Assembly: GCF_003576645.1 (NCBI RefSeq)
Contig: NC_044916.1
Location: 33,157,065 to 33,221,064, forward strand
DNA from: Ipomoea triloba
Taxonomy: Eukaryota > Streptophyta > Magnoliopsida > Solanales > Convolvulaceae
Direction: 5' to 3'
DNA length: 64,000 nt
Shown here: positions 1 to 15,418 of the stretch, one piece after another
Layout: every line of letters begins with the position of its first letter
Position numbering within the stretch: the first letter of the stretch is position 1
Position numbers and translations under genes: made by a program
Notes under the pieces: generated by a model
The model's database searches: none
Told to the model about the DNA's origin: nothing
Seen by the model: the letters and a program-made list of their open reading frames with translations, nothing else

Positions 1-640
1 CAAAGCCATACAATAATCATCGAAAGCAGTCGATGTAAATTCTCCAGCATTATCCATTCTTATTGATTTAATCGGATAATCTGGGAACTGGGCATTTAAT
101 TCAATAATTTTCGCAATAAATTTAGCGAAAGCTTTGTTCCTCGTTGATAACAGACTGACATGAGTCCAACGAGTAGAAGCATCAATAAGGACCATAAAAT
201 ATCTAAATGGTCCAGAAGGTGGATTAATAGGTCCACAAATATCGCCCTGCAACCTTTGCAGAAAAGCAGGCGATTCATGTCCAACCTTAGTACGCGACGG
301 GCGTATGATATATTTTCCTTTCGCACAAGCAATACATGTATACATATTTGGTGAAAGTACATGAGACCTTGAAAGGTTATGTCCAACAGAATTAGAAATA
401 ATCCGACCCATCATATTTTGACCAGGATGACCTAAGCGGTCATGCCAAATTTGAAAAGAATGTGGATCTTTNTTGTATCTCATCATTTGCAATTGTTGTG
501 GTATTATTACCCGTCTTGTTTAGTGTCTGAAAAAACCTTTTATTTGTAAGGATAGTATGTGTAGTTGCACTATCCACCAAGCACATGATTGGTTTATTGT
601 CCATCGTGTAGACAGTAAAAAATCGAAGTGCTGTTAAAAG
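1..640 (-). pseudogene. copia pol fragment: protease remnant, GAG-pre-integrase, integrase (partial)
   Basis: Near 560-600 a frame encodes CLVDSATTHTIL, the copia aspartic-protease D-S-A site. A different frame from about 471 down to 1 encodes WHDRLGHPG (GAG-pre-integrase), then a CIAC zinc-binding pair, then integrase core with GDICGPI and MDNAGEF, the first two catalytic Asp regions. The integrase frame is open to the window edge. Only about 40 residues separate the protease site from WHDRLGHPG, where intact copia elements have well over 100, so most of the protease is deleted. The frame change coincides with the ambiguous base at 472. No ATG or complete start is claimed. It is interpreted as a decayed or mis-assembled polyprotein segment. 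Confidence 0.85.
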
Positions 641-762
641 CATATGATAAAAGATATATATAATCATGCCATTAATATATTACAAGATTTTATTATAATA
701 AACTTAAAGGAAAGCAACAGAAATATTCATAAAATGTCAACAACATGCCATGCATGATCACC

Positions 763-1800
763 CTATTCTTCAAGCTCAAAATCTCCAATTTCATAATTCA
801 TCAGGAGATCATCATCATCATTATTTATGACCGCGTTTGCTGCAGGCAAACTGGTACTGGCATGATGAGATTCATTCTTTGTTGGTTGCTTATCATCTTT
901 CTTCATCATCATTTGATAAGCATTAACCAAATGCCTTGGTATGTGGCATGTACGGGACCAGTGCCCACTACATCCGCATCGGTAGCAAACCTGTTTATGA
1001 CCAGAGTTTTTCTTTGATGAGTTTTGATTTCCTTGGGTAAGAATAATGCGTTCTGTACCCCTACGGTTACCGCGATTGTATGAGCTTTGACCTTCCGGGA
1101 CAAAACCAATACGTTCCATACCTCTACGGTTACCGCGACCGTGTCTACCACCACGACCCTTACCACGACCTCTTCTATTTTTCCACCCTTTGGCAATATT
1201 ATGTGCTTCAGGCACAGGTGCAGAGCCAACTGGTCGTGCATTATGATTTTTCATCAACAACTGATTATGTTTTTCAGCCACAAGAAGTGCTGAAATTAGT
1301 TCAGAGTGTTTGTCATAATTCTTAGCCCTGTACTGCTGCTGGAGTACAAGGTTACTCGCATGAAAAGTAGACAAAGTCTTTTCAATTAAATCAGACTCTG
1401 AAACTTCATGTTTGCAGAGCTTCAGCTGTGATACAATTTTGTGCAGGGCTGAATTATATTCAATTACAGATTTGTAATCTTGAAACCTCAGATTCAGCCA
1501 GTCAAATTGTGCCTGAGGGAGGACAATTGATAGTTGTTGGTCAAATCGGTCCTTCAGGGACTTCCATAATGCATGTGGGTCTTTTTCAGTCAAATACTCA
1601 TTTTTAAGATCGTTATTCAAATGGTGGCGTAGGAAAATAAGAGCTTGTGCCTTCTGGGCATCAGTGCTTTGTGACTCATCAGCAATAGTTTGCTTTAAGT
1701 CCTTTGATGTCAAATGCATTTCAACATCTAAGGCCCAAGTCAAATAGTTGCTACCGTCAATGGCAAGCTCAGTAAATTCACGTTTGGCAATTGAAGACAT
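763..1800 (-). CDS. gag: copia Gag polyprotein (UBN2/DUF4219-type) with CCHC zinc knuckle
   Basis: A 345-residue protein starts at ATG 1800-1798 and ends at TAG 763-765. Residues about 1-190 resemble the plant copia gag domain (start MSSIAKREFTEL, then a WALDVEMHL segment). Residues about 205-260 are rich in Arg and Gly, as in RNA-binding linkers. A CCHC knuckle, CYRCGCSGHWSRTC, begins at residue 272. The tail is acidic. Gag packages retrotransposon RNA into virus-like particles in the cytoplasm. It is intact here, unlike the neighbouring pol. Gag stops about 120 bases before any protease frame begins, so gag and pol are not one continuous frame. Identification is from the knuckle, the order relative to pol and the adjacent LTR. 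Confidence 0.88.
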   Translation of the reverse strand: MSSIAKREFTELAIDGSNYLTWALDVEMHLTSKDLKQTIADESQSTDAQKAQALIFLRHHLNNDLKNEYLTEKDPHALWKSLKDRFDQQLSIVLPQAQFDWLNLRFQDYKSVIEYNSALHKIVSQLKLCKHEVSESDLIEKTLSTFHASNLVLQQQYRAKNYDKHSELISALLVAEKHNQLLMKNHNARPVGSAPVPEAHNIAKGWKNRRGRGKGRGGRHGRGNRRGMERIGFVPEGQSSYNRGNRRGTERIILTQGNQNSSKKNSGHKQVCYRCGCSGHWSRTCHIPRHLVNAYQMMMKKDDKQPTKNESHHASTSLPAANAVINNDDDDLLMNYEIGDFELEE

Positions 1801-1900
1801 AATATTAGATATAAAAGAAAGTAATTTTTTTTTTAATGCAGAATATAAATTATAATAAGGAGTGTAGGAAAGTAGTACCGTTCACTGAAGATTTAGAACA

Positions 1901-1915
1901 CTCGTGCTGATAACG
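1901..1915 (-). other. putative primer-binding site of the copia element
   Basis: On the minus strand the bases immediately inside the LTR edge read GTTATCAGCACGAG. This is the position of a minus-strand primer site and partly resembles the TATCAGAGC core of plant initiator-tRNA primer sites. The match is imperfect, so the primer tRNA is not identified. Confidence 0.5.
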
Positions 1916-2125
1916 TGTTGTAAATTATAGTACTACTACTAATAATAACAATAAAAATAATAGTAATAATAATAAAAGTGAAATGGCCGAAAGTCTGGAA
2001 ATGGGAAAGAAGTGAAGCATTTAATATATGAAGATCCTGGATGATTTTACAAAGAGTGGAGGGGGTATTTATAATGTCAGGGGATGAGTAAACAAATATA
2101 TATATGTACAGTAAATACATATAAT
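1916..2125 (-). repeat. 5' LTR of the copia element (outer edge approximate)
   Basis: The LTR is read on the minus strand and its inner end is ACAACA at 1916-1921, matching the CA end expected of an LTR. It lies directly before the primer-binding-like site and gag. It is AT-rich and contains a TATA box. The start is uncertain within about 50 bases because the second LTR is outside the window. Confidence 0.6.
2066..2073 (-). promoter_or_regulatory. TATA box of the copia LTR promoter
   Basis: TATAAATA on the minus strand is followed by a C-rich run. It lies about 150 bases before the inner LTR edge, as expected for the LTR promoter that drives the genomic transcript. Confidence 0.5.
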
Positions 2126-2130
2126 TGTCC

Positions 2131-2673
2131 TTGTTTGGTTGGATTTGTCAAATGCCTAGATGCTCTTTGTTACCCTGGGGTCAATTCCCCTAACCCATAG
2201 CTTTTGTCTTCATCTTGAACTAGCTTTCCAGTCACATTTACTTCTTAAATGTTCTCCAAATTTGTCATCAGCAGTAGCAGTTGTTGTTGTGTGGATTAAG
2301 TCTTAGCATTTAAGTGAATGGTCCAAGGTTCAAACCATAACTTGGACATCCATCATTTTGCTTTTATTTCATAACACACCCCCATTTGTGTAAAACAAGA
2401 AGGGGTAGTTTTTTTTTATTAAAACTTGTGCCAAAATTGGCTATTGTGGAGGATTAAATTGACGTCTCTGCCCTTATTTATTTAATAAACATGTCCCATT
2501 CGACGGCGATCGGACGTTTGTGGCGTTTGTGTAGTATACCGTATCTTAATTTTCCGTTCAGTACGGGACAAGTTTTAGCCTGCACAAACCAACTCGCCGG
2601 AGCTTCTGTTCCGCGGCCAATTTCCGAGCCCGCCTCGATCGAACACTATCGATTTGCTCAATAGAAAAATTGA
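2131..2673. other. spacer and presumed promoter/5' UTR of the PARG gene
   Basis: No gene is seen. The stretch joins the retrotransposon to the PARG start codon. An AT-rich block with TATTTATTTAATAAAC at about 2467-2482 could hold a TATA element about 190 bases before the ATG. A tRNA-B-box-like GGTTCAAACC sits near 2328 but has no supporting SINE structure. Confidence 0.4.
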
Positions 2674-8227
<5,554 letters not shown>

Positions 8228-10479
8228 TCTCCTTCAAGTACATTGTGCTGTTACATAATCTTTGTATAAACTTCACCAATTGCTTTTTAATTTTAATATG
8301 AGTTTGAAAGTTAGTGTTGCGAGTCATGCTACTCTGTGCATTGAATATACTTGCTGAAAGTTCAAAGTAGAGAGGGGGGGTCTGTGCAGAAGTTCTCTAG
8401 AAATTGCCTTCTAAGTTCTAATAGTTGGTGAAACTTGTCAGTTTCTCTGCAAAGACTGACTCAATCAGATAAGTTCAAAAGAGATTATACCTTTCACACT
8501 AATCTCGATCAAACTACTTAGTCTTTCTAAATAATCATATAGAATACTTGTCCTTTTGTTTGTTGTATGACTAAAGAAAAGCTAAAATGATTTACACATT
8601 TATAACTTATAAGGTATATTAAATGTTTATTTACATTTTATATGATTTTCTTAACTATATATCGCATTGTTTTTCTTATTATTATTTTTTTTTAATTGTT
8701 TTTTAGATCTAACTATTTAATACCATTCTAAATTACCATTTCTTGATCTGTCAATCTTTTTTTTTTAAATCTTTTTTTAATTTGAGAGTGATAATTGTAG
8801 GTGTGGAAAATATTTTTCATTTTAATACTATTATATAAATGGCCCTGAATTGTGGCATAAGTCACAATGAGTTTTCTCACTAAAAAACATTTTTTTTGAA
8901 ACTCACATAATTATTATCTTTTGTTCGTCCTGGCATGATTTTTTGTTTTTGAACACAACTGTTCATCTGTCTCCACTGAGATTCAATCTCATGGCCTTAG
9001 AGTCACTACATGTCATCTGAACACAAGGTGCTTGGCAATCATCTTGGCATGATAATTAACATAATATCTCGTTATATTTATTTATTTATTTACCACCACT
9101 AGGCTACTAGCATTATTGAAACTGATACCCACATTGTAATTTTTGTCATCATTAGAGTTCAACTGGGAGAATAGATTATTGGAAAGTGATGAGGTCTTAG
9201 AAATGAACTCAGATTTTTTTAAAAAGACAAAGTATTAAGACAAATTTAGAGATAGAGGAAGACCAATTCCACTAATGTGACTTGCAAAATTAAAAACCCA
9301 ACACTTATAAAGAACAAAAATTTATTTCTATGGGTGAATCTAAACAAGTTGGTTAAACTGTTGACTTGGGTAACCACAATGTCTTATTAATTTGAGCTAA
9401 TCGGCTAGAGTCCCAAGGTGGGATTTACTTAATGCACACTCACAAGTAGTGCTTGCAAGTTTCCTTCGTCACTAAAAAAATACATTTTGTGATTTTCTTT
9501 GTGCAGTTTACTCTCATGTGTAATTTATGGACTATTACAAAAGAACATGATTTACTCAAATATACACCCTCAAATAATGACCGGGAGTTTATCTCGTCAT
9601 AAAATAAAAAGAAAATTTAAAAAAAACGTTTTTTAGCTTCATCAACTTGTCAAACTTAACTGTATTATTTAATTTGGTCATCCACCATAGCAAGCTAAGT
9701 CGTCACAAGAAAACATCGGAAAATAAAAGTCATTATCGCCAACTAATAACGCACCCAATTTACAAGTGGTTCTAATGACTTACGCTCTATGTAAACTTTT
9801 TGAACTGAAGACAACATTTTGGACTTTATGCACTAAACTCTTCCATGCAGCACCTTACCAATTACTAATAACAATGTGTACTATTGTAAATAAAAAATAA
9901 CAATGACATTTTCTTAAATATAATGTATATTTTTATTTAATAAAAGATATATGGCATTATCTTTTTATTTATTTATTTATTTATTTATTTATAATAGTCC
10001 GTATTCTTAATATTTAACGGTATAAAAATTTTCTAATGGCATATACCGTTAAACTATGAAAGTAACCCCTAATATGATCATCATGTAATTGGTCATTAGA
10101 TTGTTTTTTTGATTGCCAATATCCAAATATATACTTCAATATATAATTTAAATTTAATTCAAAAAAAAAAAAAACAAGGTGAAAGCTTTAGTGATGCTAT
10201 TTTGCTTGGATTTAAGCTTTTGAATTGAACAACAATCAAGTCAGTACATATATAGTTTAACTGATAGTTTAAAATTTTTAATTGAAACAAAACATATATT
10301 TTATTTGAAATACTGAATCACATCCTTCAATTTCGAGCCAATTTTTGACTCACTTGGGATGACAATATTATGGTCCAATATTTACAATGATCAAACCTGA
10401 ATCACAGACAGTGAAACAGGTTTAAAAAAAAAAAAAAAAAAACTCACAAATATACACATTTTTCAAGCTTGTCCTTCTC
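8228..10479. other. intergenic, AT-rich
   Basis: This contains the PARG 3' UTR and then about 2 kb with no recognisable gene. Contents are a short SINE (8940-9044), runs of T and A, an ATTT run at 9967-9991 and an A run at 10423-10441 next to the neighbouring gene's 3' end. No long coding frame is present. Confidence 0.6.
8940..9044 (-). mobile_element. short tRNA-derived SINE copy with target-site duplication
   Basis: The 9-bp sequence TGGCATGAT flanks the segment at 8931-8939 and 9045-9053. On the minus strand the body has CACCTTGTG near its 5' end, a B-box-like GATTGAATCTC and then CAGTGGAG, as in the copies at 13199 and 27682, and it ends in an A-rich tail. It is shorter than the other two, so probably internally deleted. 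Confidence 0.6.
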
Positions 10480-10851
10480 TTATGCTCCGGTCACGCATGA
10501 GAACATCCGGTGGCTCTTAAACCTCACAAGTTGTTTCGACGACTTAGAAGCGGCGGCAGCGCCACGCTCCGGCGAAAACCCGCCGGAATATTCCACTTGG
10601 AGGGACATATGTCGCCGGTGTCTCCTCCCATCTGCGCCCACGTTCTCACCGCCCTTCCTCCGATCACCGTTATAACCATAATCATTCTGGGAGATCATAT
10701 TGCCGCCGCCACCGTAATAACCATTTGGATAGAAATCTTGTATGTTGAAGGCACCGCCGTCCGCCGCGCCGCCGGAGGAGAGGCACTGATATTGCCGGCG
10801 AGTTCTGGTTCTCTTGATCGTCCGGAAAACCAACGGAATCAGACCCTCCAT
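10480..10851 (-). CDS. small plant-specific protein beginning MEGLIP (unknown function)
   Basis: Single-exon frame of 123 residues from ATG 10851-10849 to TAA 10480-10482. The N-terminus MEGLIPLVFRTIKRTRTRRQ matches a family of short plant proteins I recognise from several dicots but which has no agreed name. The middle has NGYYGGGGN and other Gly-rich turns. A basic RRHRRHMSLQVEY segment follows, and the C-terminus is KSHRMFSCVTGA. There is no signal peptide or membrane span. GC content is far above the surrounding sequence and codons end mostly in G or C, supporting real coding. The frame is open 31 codons further upstream with another ATG, but that part is AT-rich and unlike the family, so the internal start is chosen. 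Function is unknown. Confidence 0.75.
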   Translation of the reverse strand: MEGLIPLVFRTIKRTRTRRQYQCLSSGGAADGGAFNIQDFYPNGYYGGGGNMISQNDYGYNGDRRKGGENVGADGRRHRRHMSLQVEYSGGFSPERGAAAASKSSKQLVRFKSHRMFSCVTGA

Positions 10852-11259
10852 TAATGTCGTTGTTGTATTGAGGCAAAAAAAAGGAAGAGAGAATATTTTG
10901 TTGATGAGACTTATTATGGGGTTGGTGAAGAAGCTTGCCTGCAAGTTTAATTTATTTGTTCATTTTTTGAATAAATTTATATCCTTCATTGGACCACCAC
11001 CACTCTATGCTTTCAAGTTTGAAAATTATTTTTCTATTTCTTGAAGGCATCAATTTTTTAATGAGATAAAATTTAATCAAGAAACTAAATATTCTAGAAG
11101 TTATTGGAGGGCAAGCTGGGGAAGAACCATCCAATATATTAAAATAATTATAGTTGAACTATCTTAGTTGTTGGATAACATCATCATTAGAAAAAGGAAT
11201 ACTTAATTGAAGGGAGTATGATTTTTATACATGAAGGTCAGAGTTCATTTATTTGTTAA

Positions 11260-11480
11260 AGCCTTCTTGGTCAAGTTCATCGCACATGATCTTCCTAAGC
11301 AATTTATTACTTTATGTGATTTGATTGAGCTTGTCACATAGCAATTTATCCCTTCTGTGTAGTTTGGTCAAACCCATCACACAAGTCTTTTTAGTACAGT
11401 TTACTTCTCGGTGTGGTTTGATCAAACCTATCGCACAGAGTCTTTCTAATACAGTTTACTTATCATGTGTGGTTCACAGA
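11260..11480. repeat. degenerate tandem repeat, about 60-bp unit, 3-4 copies
   Basis: Successive units share TGTGTGGTTTGATCAAACC-like and TAATACAGTTTACTT-like words (near 11357-11405 and 11411-11463), with weaker copies before. The unit is related to words seen near 9495-9540 and 40165-40200, so it is probably part of a dispersed repeat. Confidence 0.55.
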
Positions 11481-12261
11481 CTATTACATATAGTGCACAC
11501 CATCGATAAGCATTGAGATGTAATTTTCTTTGTAATTTTCTTTTCTTTTCTTTTTCTAGTTTTGGGCTATAAAATCTTGCTGTTGAGCTTGTCAAGTGTG
11601 CGAGTTTCCACCGGGCACCGGCGGCTTGCCAATGCAAAATGTTGAATGAATATTCATGAATGGCTCCAAATTTTAGTCTCTAAAGAAAGAGAAAATGATG
11701 GTTGAAAAAAAAATACTCCATAATAATTTAAAGAAAAAAATTATAATATCAAATAGTTAAGAAAGAAAACAAAAGATTAAATGGGTACATTATATTAAGT
11801 ATCAACTATCAAAGGAAAAAAAAAGGTTAAATATAAATTTTGATGAGATAAACTATATATTTATGTAAATTTAAGTGGATTTGTACCAAAGTTTTACCCA
11901 AATAAGTATTAATCCTAATTGAGTATTGACCTAACCTTCTCTCGCCCAGCCACCTTCTATTACCCATTATTACTTGTAATCTGATGTGGTGTATATACAT
12001 CTAGATCAGATATATATGCTGAGATAGATAGATAGAAGTGGATATATATGAGGTGGCTTCTTTACCTAATCTTTTACCTAAGCTATATAAGTCGACATAT
12101 ACATAATTATACACAATTATGCACTACGGACCAACCCTCCAATAACAAAGTCAGCAAAGACAAATATTACAACTCGGTCCAGCATTGAATGCATAGAAAA
12201 ATTTGTGCACCACATTATATATTTATAAAGGCAATAAAAGCATGCTTTGAATGTGTCGTGT

Positions 12262-12262
12262 A

Positions 12263-12298
<36 letters not shown>
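12262..12298. repeat. (TG)n(TA)n microsatellite
   Basis: A TG run of about six units continues into a TA run of about eleven units. It is a simple-sequence repeat with no coding potential. Confidence 0.9.
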
Positions 12299-12453
12299 CC
12301 ACTTCGGTGTAATATTCATGACACTAGCTAGATAAATCGCACTAGGAAAATCATGTTTGATGAACTTAACAAGAATTGAATTTGTGACATTTCAGTACAA
12401 GAATCATGTTTCATCCACCTGACCACATCTTCCAATGTGGTAAATTGGGGTAT

Positions 12454-12625
12454 AAAAAAAAGTTAGGTGATTTCAATTTCGCCATACTAATTCTAGGCCC
12501 ATAGGACTCCCAGAGTTACTACGGAGGTAAATCGAGAGAATTCAAACCCCACACTGTCACTGCCGCCTCCTATCATGACTTTTAAGTCGGGCGACGAACC
12601 AACTATACATTAAGCCCTGGGGTGC
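12454..12625 (-). mobile_element. tRNA-derived SINE with T-tail, Au/p-SINE1-like
   Basis: A perfect 13-bp duplication, TAAATTGGGGTAT, flanks the element at 12441-12453 and 12626-12638. On the minus strand the 172-bp body starts GCACCCCAGGGCTTAA, has an A-box-like TATAGTTGG and a B-box-like GGGTTTGAATTC, and ends in eight T residues. A poly(T) 3' end is known from the plant Au and p-SINE1 families. Insertion by LINE machinery is inferred. Confidence 0.82.
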
Positions 12626-13198
12626 TAAATTGGGGTATTTTGATCATCATATGAAATGATTGAAAAGAGAAGGAAAATGCATGGTTAGTTTCTTCTAAAA
12701 TTGCTTCCATATGATTTGTTGTTTTTTTTTTTTTGGTATGAGAATATTGAAATAAGATAAATTGGAATCTTTTCCGTTTATGTGTGAAAAATTGTAATTT
12801 GTATTTATGTTGGTTCGCAGGTTCTCACGGGGGAGATGTCTCATTTGATCATTAATTTATATATATAAAAAGTGATTATGGATAAGCAAAAATGATTCAG
12901 ATTTTGAATGTTTCAATAATACATACTACCTCAAGATATTAGTTCATACATCACAATCACTCATTTATATAGTTGATCCAAATGCTTACTTGCTTGAGCT
13001 TCCTTATCTCTCACGCTAAGCTAATTCTATATTCATAGTTCCCTTTGTTATAACTTGAAGGCATTACTAAAAGATTTAAAGAGTGGATTATCTATAGTAC
13101 GTATAATTAACATCATACTTTTAGTAATTAGAAGTGGAGTTCTACGTGGTTATACATCTGTTTCATAAATTTCAATATGACACCTTATTATTTAATTT

Positions 13199-13368
13199 TT
13201 TAAGTACTACAGACTCTGTTACAATGTAGTCTGTTCAACCCACTGAAGCACAAAGAGTCAACAGATGACTCCACCGAGGCTCAAACCCACTCCCATCATC
13301 CATCATCCATCATCCATGTGGGAGTGTTAACCGGGACACCGGATGCCACTAAACCACAAGGTTTTTGC
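13199..13368 (-). mobile_element. tRNA-derived SINE, A-box TTTAGTGG / B-box GGTTTGAGCC family
   Basis: A perfect 13-bp duplication, TATTATTTAATTT, flanks the element at 13186-13198 and 13369-13381. On the minus strand it begins GCAAAAACCTTGTGG, has A-box GGTTTAGTGGCAT and B-box GGGTTTGAGCCTC, and is 170 bp long. It includes an internal ATGG/ATG microsatellite at about 13294-13318. It shares its 5' and middle words with the copies at 8940 and 27682. Confidence 0.82.
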
Positions 13369-14439
13369 TATTATTTAATTTAAACGTAATAAGTTTTATA
13401 TTTAGAGAGAGTATACTTTACCTATTTTTTTTAAAAATGGAAGTGTTCAATTCCATCATGTATGTGATAATTGATTAGCAAGTATAAGGTGTCAATATTT
13501 GTCATTGAAAGCCCACCGATTTGGGATGGTTTGGAATGGGCATGGAGGAGACGCTACACAAAAATTAAGGTTCAATCTGAGTCGGATAGAGCGATTAAGT
13601 GGATTGTTGACACTAGACTACCATGAGACCTTTGTGAATATCATCGTCAATTGTAAACACATGATAAATAGAGATTGGTAGGTAAAAAATTGTGTACATC
13701 TATTAGGAGCGTGCAGATCTGTTTGGTTGATTTGTCTTGTTAAGTTGGCAATACACAATAACAATAACTAGAGGTTTAGAGTGAATAAGAGAATCCTCCC
13801 ACGAGGGTGTTGTACGAGCTGGTTTATGACATCATGGGTATGATCAAGCTGTGAAAAGTTCATCAAAGATACTATTAGTGTTGCGCTCGGGTCTCCCTCC
13901 CTCCTATTTAAAAAAGGGATTGGACAAGTAGAAGTTTTCCAAAATCAAATTTTCATTTGATCTATTTGAGGAAATTGTTGTAAGAAATTAAAGATGCAAA
14001 GAGCCACTTGCACACCATGGCTGCATTCACTTCATTTTCAATACATGGCTTGGAAGTCAAAGGGATTGTAATGCACAAAGACTTTTTTAGTTTTCATTTA
14101 TTTGCCAAGTGCACCCACCTGGGCACAACCTCATTAAATTATATCACATATCTAGAATATGACTAGTAGTGTTAGAAAATATACCTATAAAATCTAGTCA
14201 CATGAATTTGGCCTGGTTTATGAGTCCGTACATAATTAAAAACGTAAACGTACCTGTCATAAAAAGGCGAAATTTTTTGTTGAAGTTCTCTTCTTTTTTT
14301 TTTTTTGAAAGGATGAAGTTCTCTTTTCAAAAAAGTTATAAACAGAAAAGTAACAAGTGAACTTGCAAGGTATACCCAATTTTAATTGTAATCCAATCCA
14401 ATAGTGCGGCCCAGACTGAGGTTAAAAGACAAATTATTT

Positions 14440-15125
14440 TGTGGACTCAGATTCATCTTGCAAGATGGACCCGATTCAAAATGCACAATTTACATACTGA
14501 ATGTTCATAATTTATTTACTGAACGCTCACAACTAAATGTTCATAATTTACATACTGAATACTCATAATTTGAATTGTGAACATTCAGTATTAAATTGTG
14601 ATGGATTCACCTTACAAAGTGGACCCCGGTCAATGATATAACTATTAGAGATTAAAACAGTTGTTATGTCGTGGACCCATGTCCACCTTGCAAGAGTTTT
14701 AGTAGCCCTGAAATGTGTGAATGTGGATGTTTCAAATTGTGAATATGGAGTATAGAATTTGTGAATGTAGAGTTATGAATGTGTGAATCTGTAGTAGAGT
14801 TAACAGAGTTCTAGCAACTTGTAGCCCTGTAATGTGTGAATGTGGAGTTCTCAAGTTGTGAACATGGAGTATATAACCTGTGAATATAGAGTTTTGAACG
14901 TGTGAATGCATAACAGTGGTAATATAGTTACTAAACATATAGCCCTGTAATGTGTGAATATGGAGTTTTCAAATTGTGAATATGGAGTATAGGGTCTGTG
15001 AATGTAGAGTTTGTGTTCTGTTACGATGAGGAGCCGTTAGCCGTTAATTTTTTTTATTCAAAAAAAAAAATTGTGAAACGAAGTCGTATTGGACCCAGGT
15101 CCACCTAGGTCCACGGCATAACTAC
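14440..15125. repeat. compound repeat block with about 119-bp tandem units
   Basis: Three units begin with AGCCCTGTAATGTGTGAAT-like sequence at 14704, 14823 and 14941, each built of smaller GTGAATRTGGAGT words. The block is bounded by inverted copies of ACAGTNGTTATGYCGTGGACC (about 14655-14676 and 15107-15128). A related sub-block with GGACCC and CTTGCAAGATGG words lies at 14446-14640. It is probably one or two nested non-autonomous DNA transposons; I could not find a clean target-site duplication. Confidence 0.6.
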
Positions 15126-15418
15126 TGTAAGCTTGCAGTATGGGCCATTCTGGAAAATCTCAAATTAGGCCCAAATCCCAATCAGCGACGAATTTGTCTA
15201 CTCGTCCTGATGCGTTTGATTTTTGAATGTAATGCCGACGATTAAATTCCATATTTAATTGTTTAATCGTCGCGATTTCGCGTTGCCATGAACGCAATCG
15301 CTATCGATCACTTGTAGTAGCCGCTAACAGAAATGAAAAATCTCTCCTCTGCAGATTTCAGTAAAGAAAATGGTGTTTCCCATAGCCTGAGAAGCTGTTG
15401 ATCTTTGTAGTTTTTACA

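Larger units (their letters stand above)
1..2130 (-). mobile_element. Ty1/copia LTR retrotransposon, truncated by the window edge
   Basis: Read on the minus strand the order is LTR, primer-binding-like site, gag, protease remnant, GAG-pre-integrase and integrase, which is the Pseudoviridae (Ty1/copia) order. The element runs off the left end inside the integrase, so reverse transcriptase, RNase H and the 3' LTR are not visible. Gag is a full open frame, but pol is internally deleted and frame-broken, so this copy is probably not autonomous. The right boundary is approximate: the inner LTR edge is clear near 1916, the outer edge lies somewhere in 2105-2155. Target-site duplication cannot be tested because the other end is missing. 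The family call is firm; the exact lineage is not resolved. Confidence 0.9.
10852..15418. other. intergenic, repeat-rich
   Basis: No gene is recognised over 4.5 kb. The stretch holds degenerate 60-bp repeats (11260-11480), two SINEs (12454-12625 and 13199-13368), a TG/TA microsatellite (12262-12298) and a repeat block with hydrogen-strand words such as GTGAATGTGGAGT (14440-15125). The last 250 bases are the presumed promoter and leader of the gene at 15419. That leader carries a 7-codon upstream frame ATG...TGA at 15370-15390. Confidence 0.6.

Noticed and set aside
745..1325. Plus-strand open frames over the gag region
   Set aside because: They are antisense shadows of the clearly recognisable Gag with its CCHC knuckle.
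2280..2350. Possible SINE from a GGTTCAAACC B-box-like sequence
   Set aside because: No matching A-box, tail or flanking duplication could be found.
15370..15390. Seven-codon uORF before the unknown Ser-rich gene as a conserved peptide
   Set aside because: Too short to judge; mentioned only as a leader feature.
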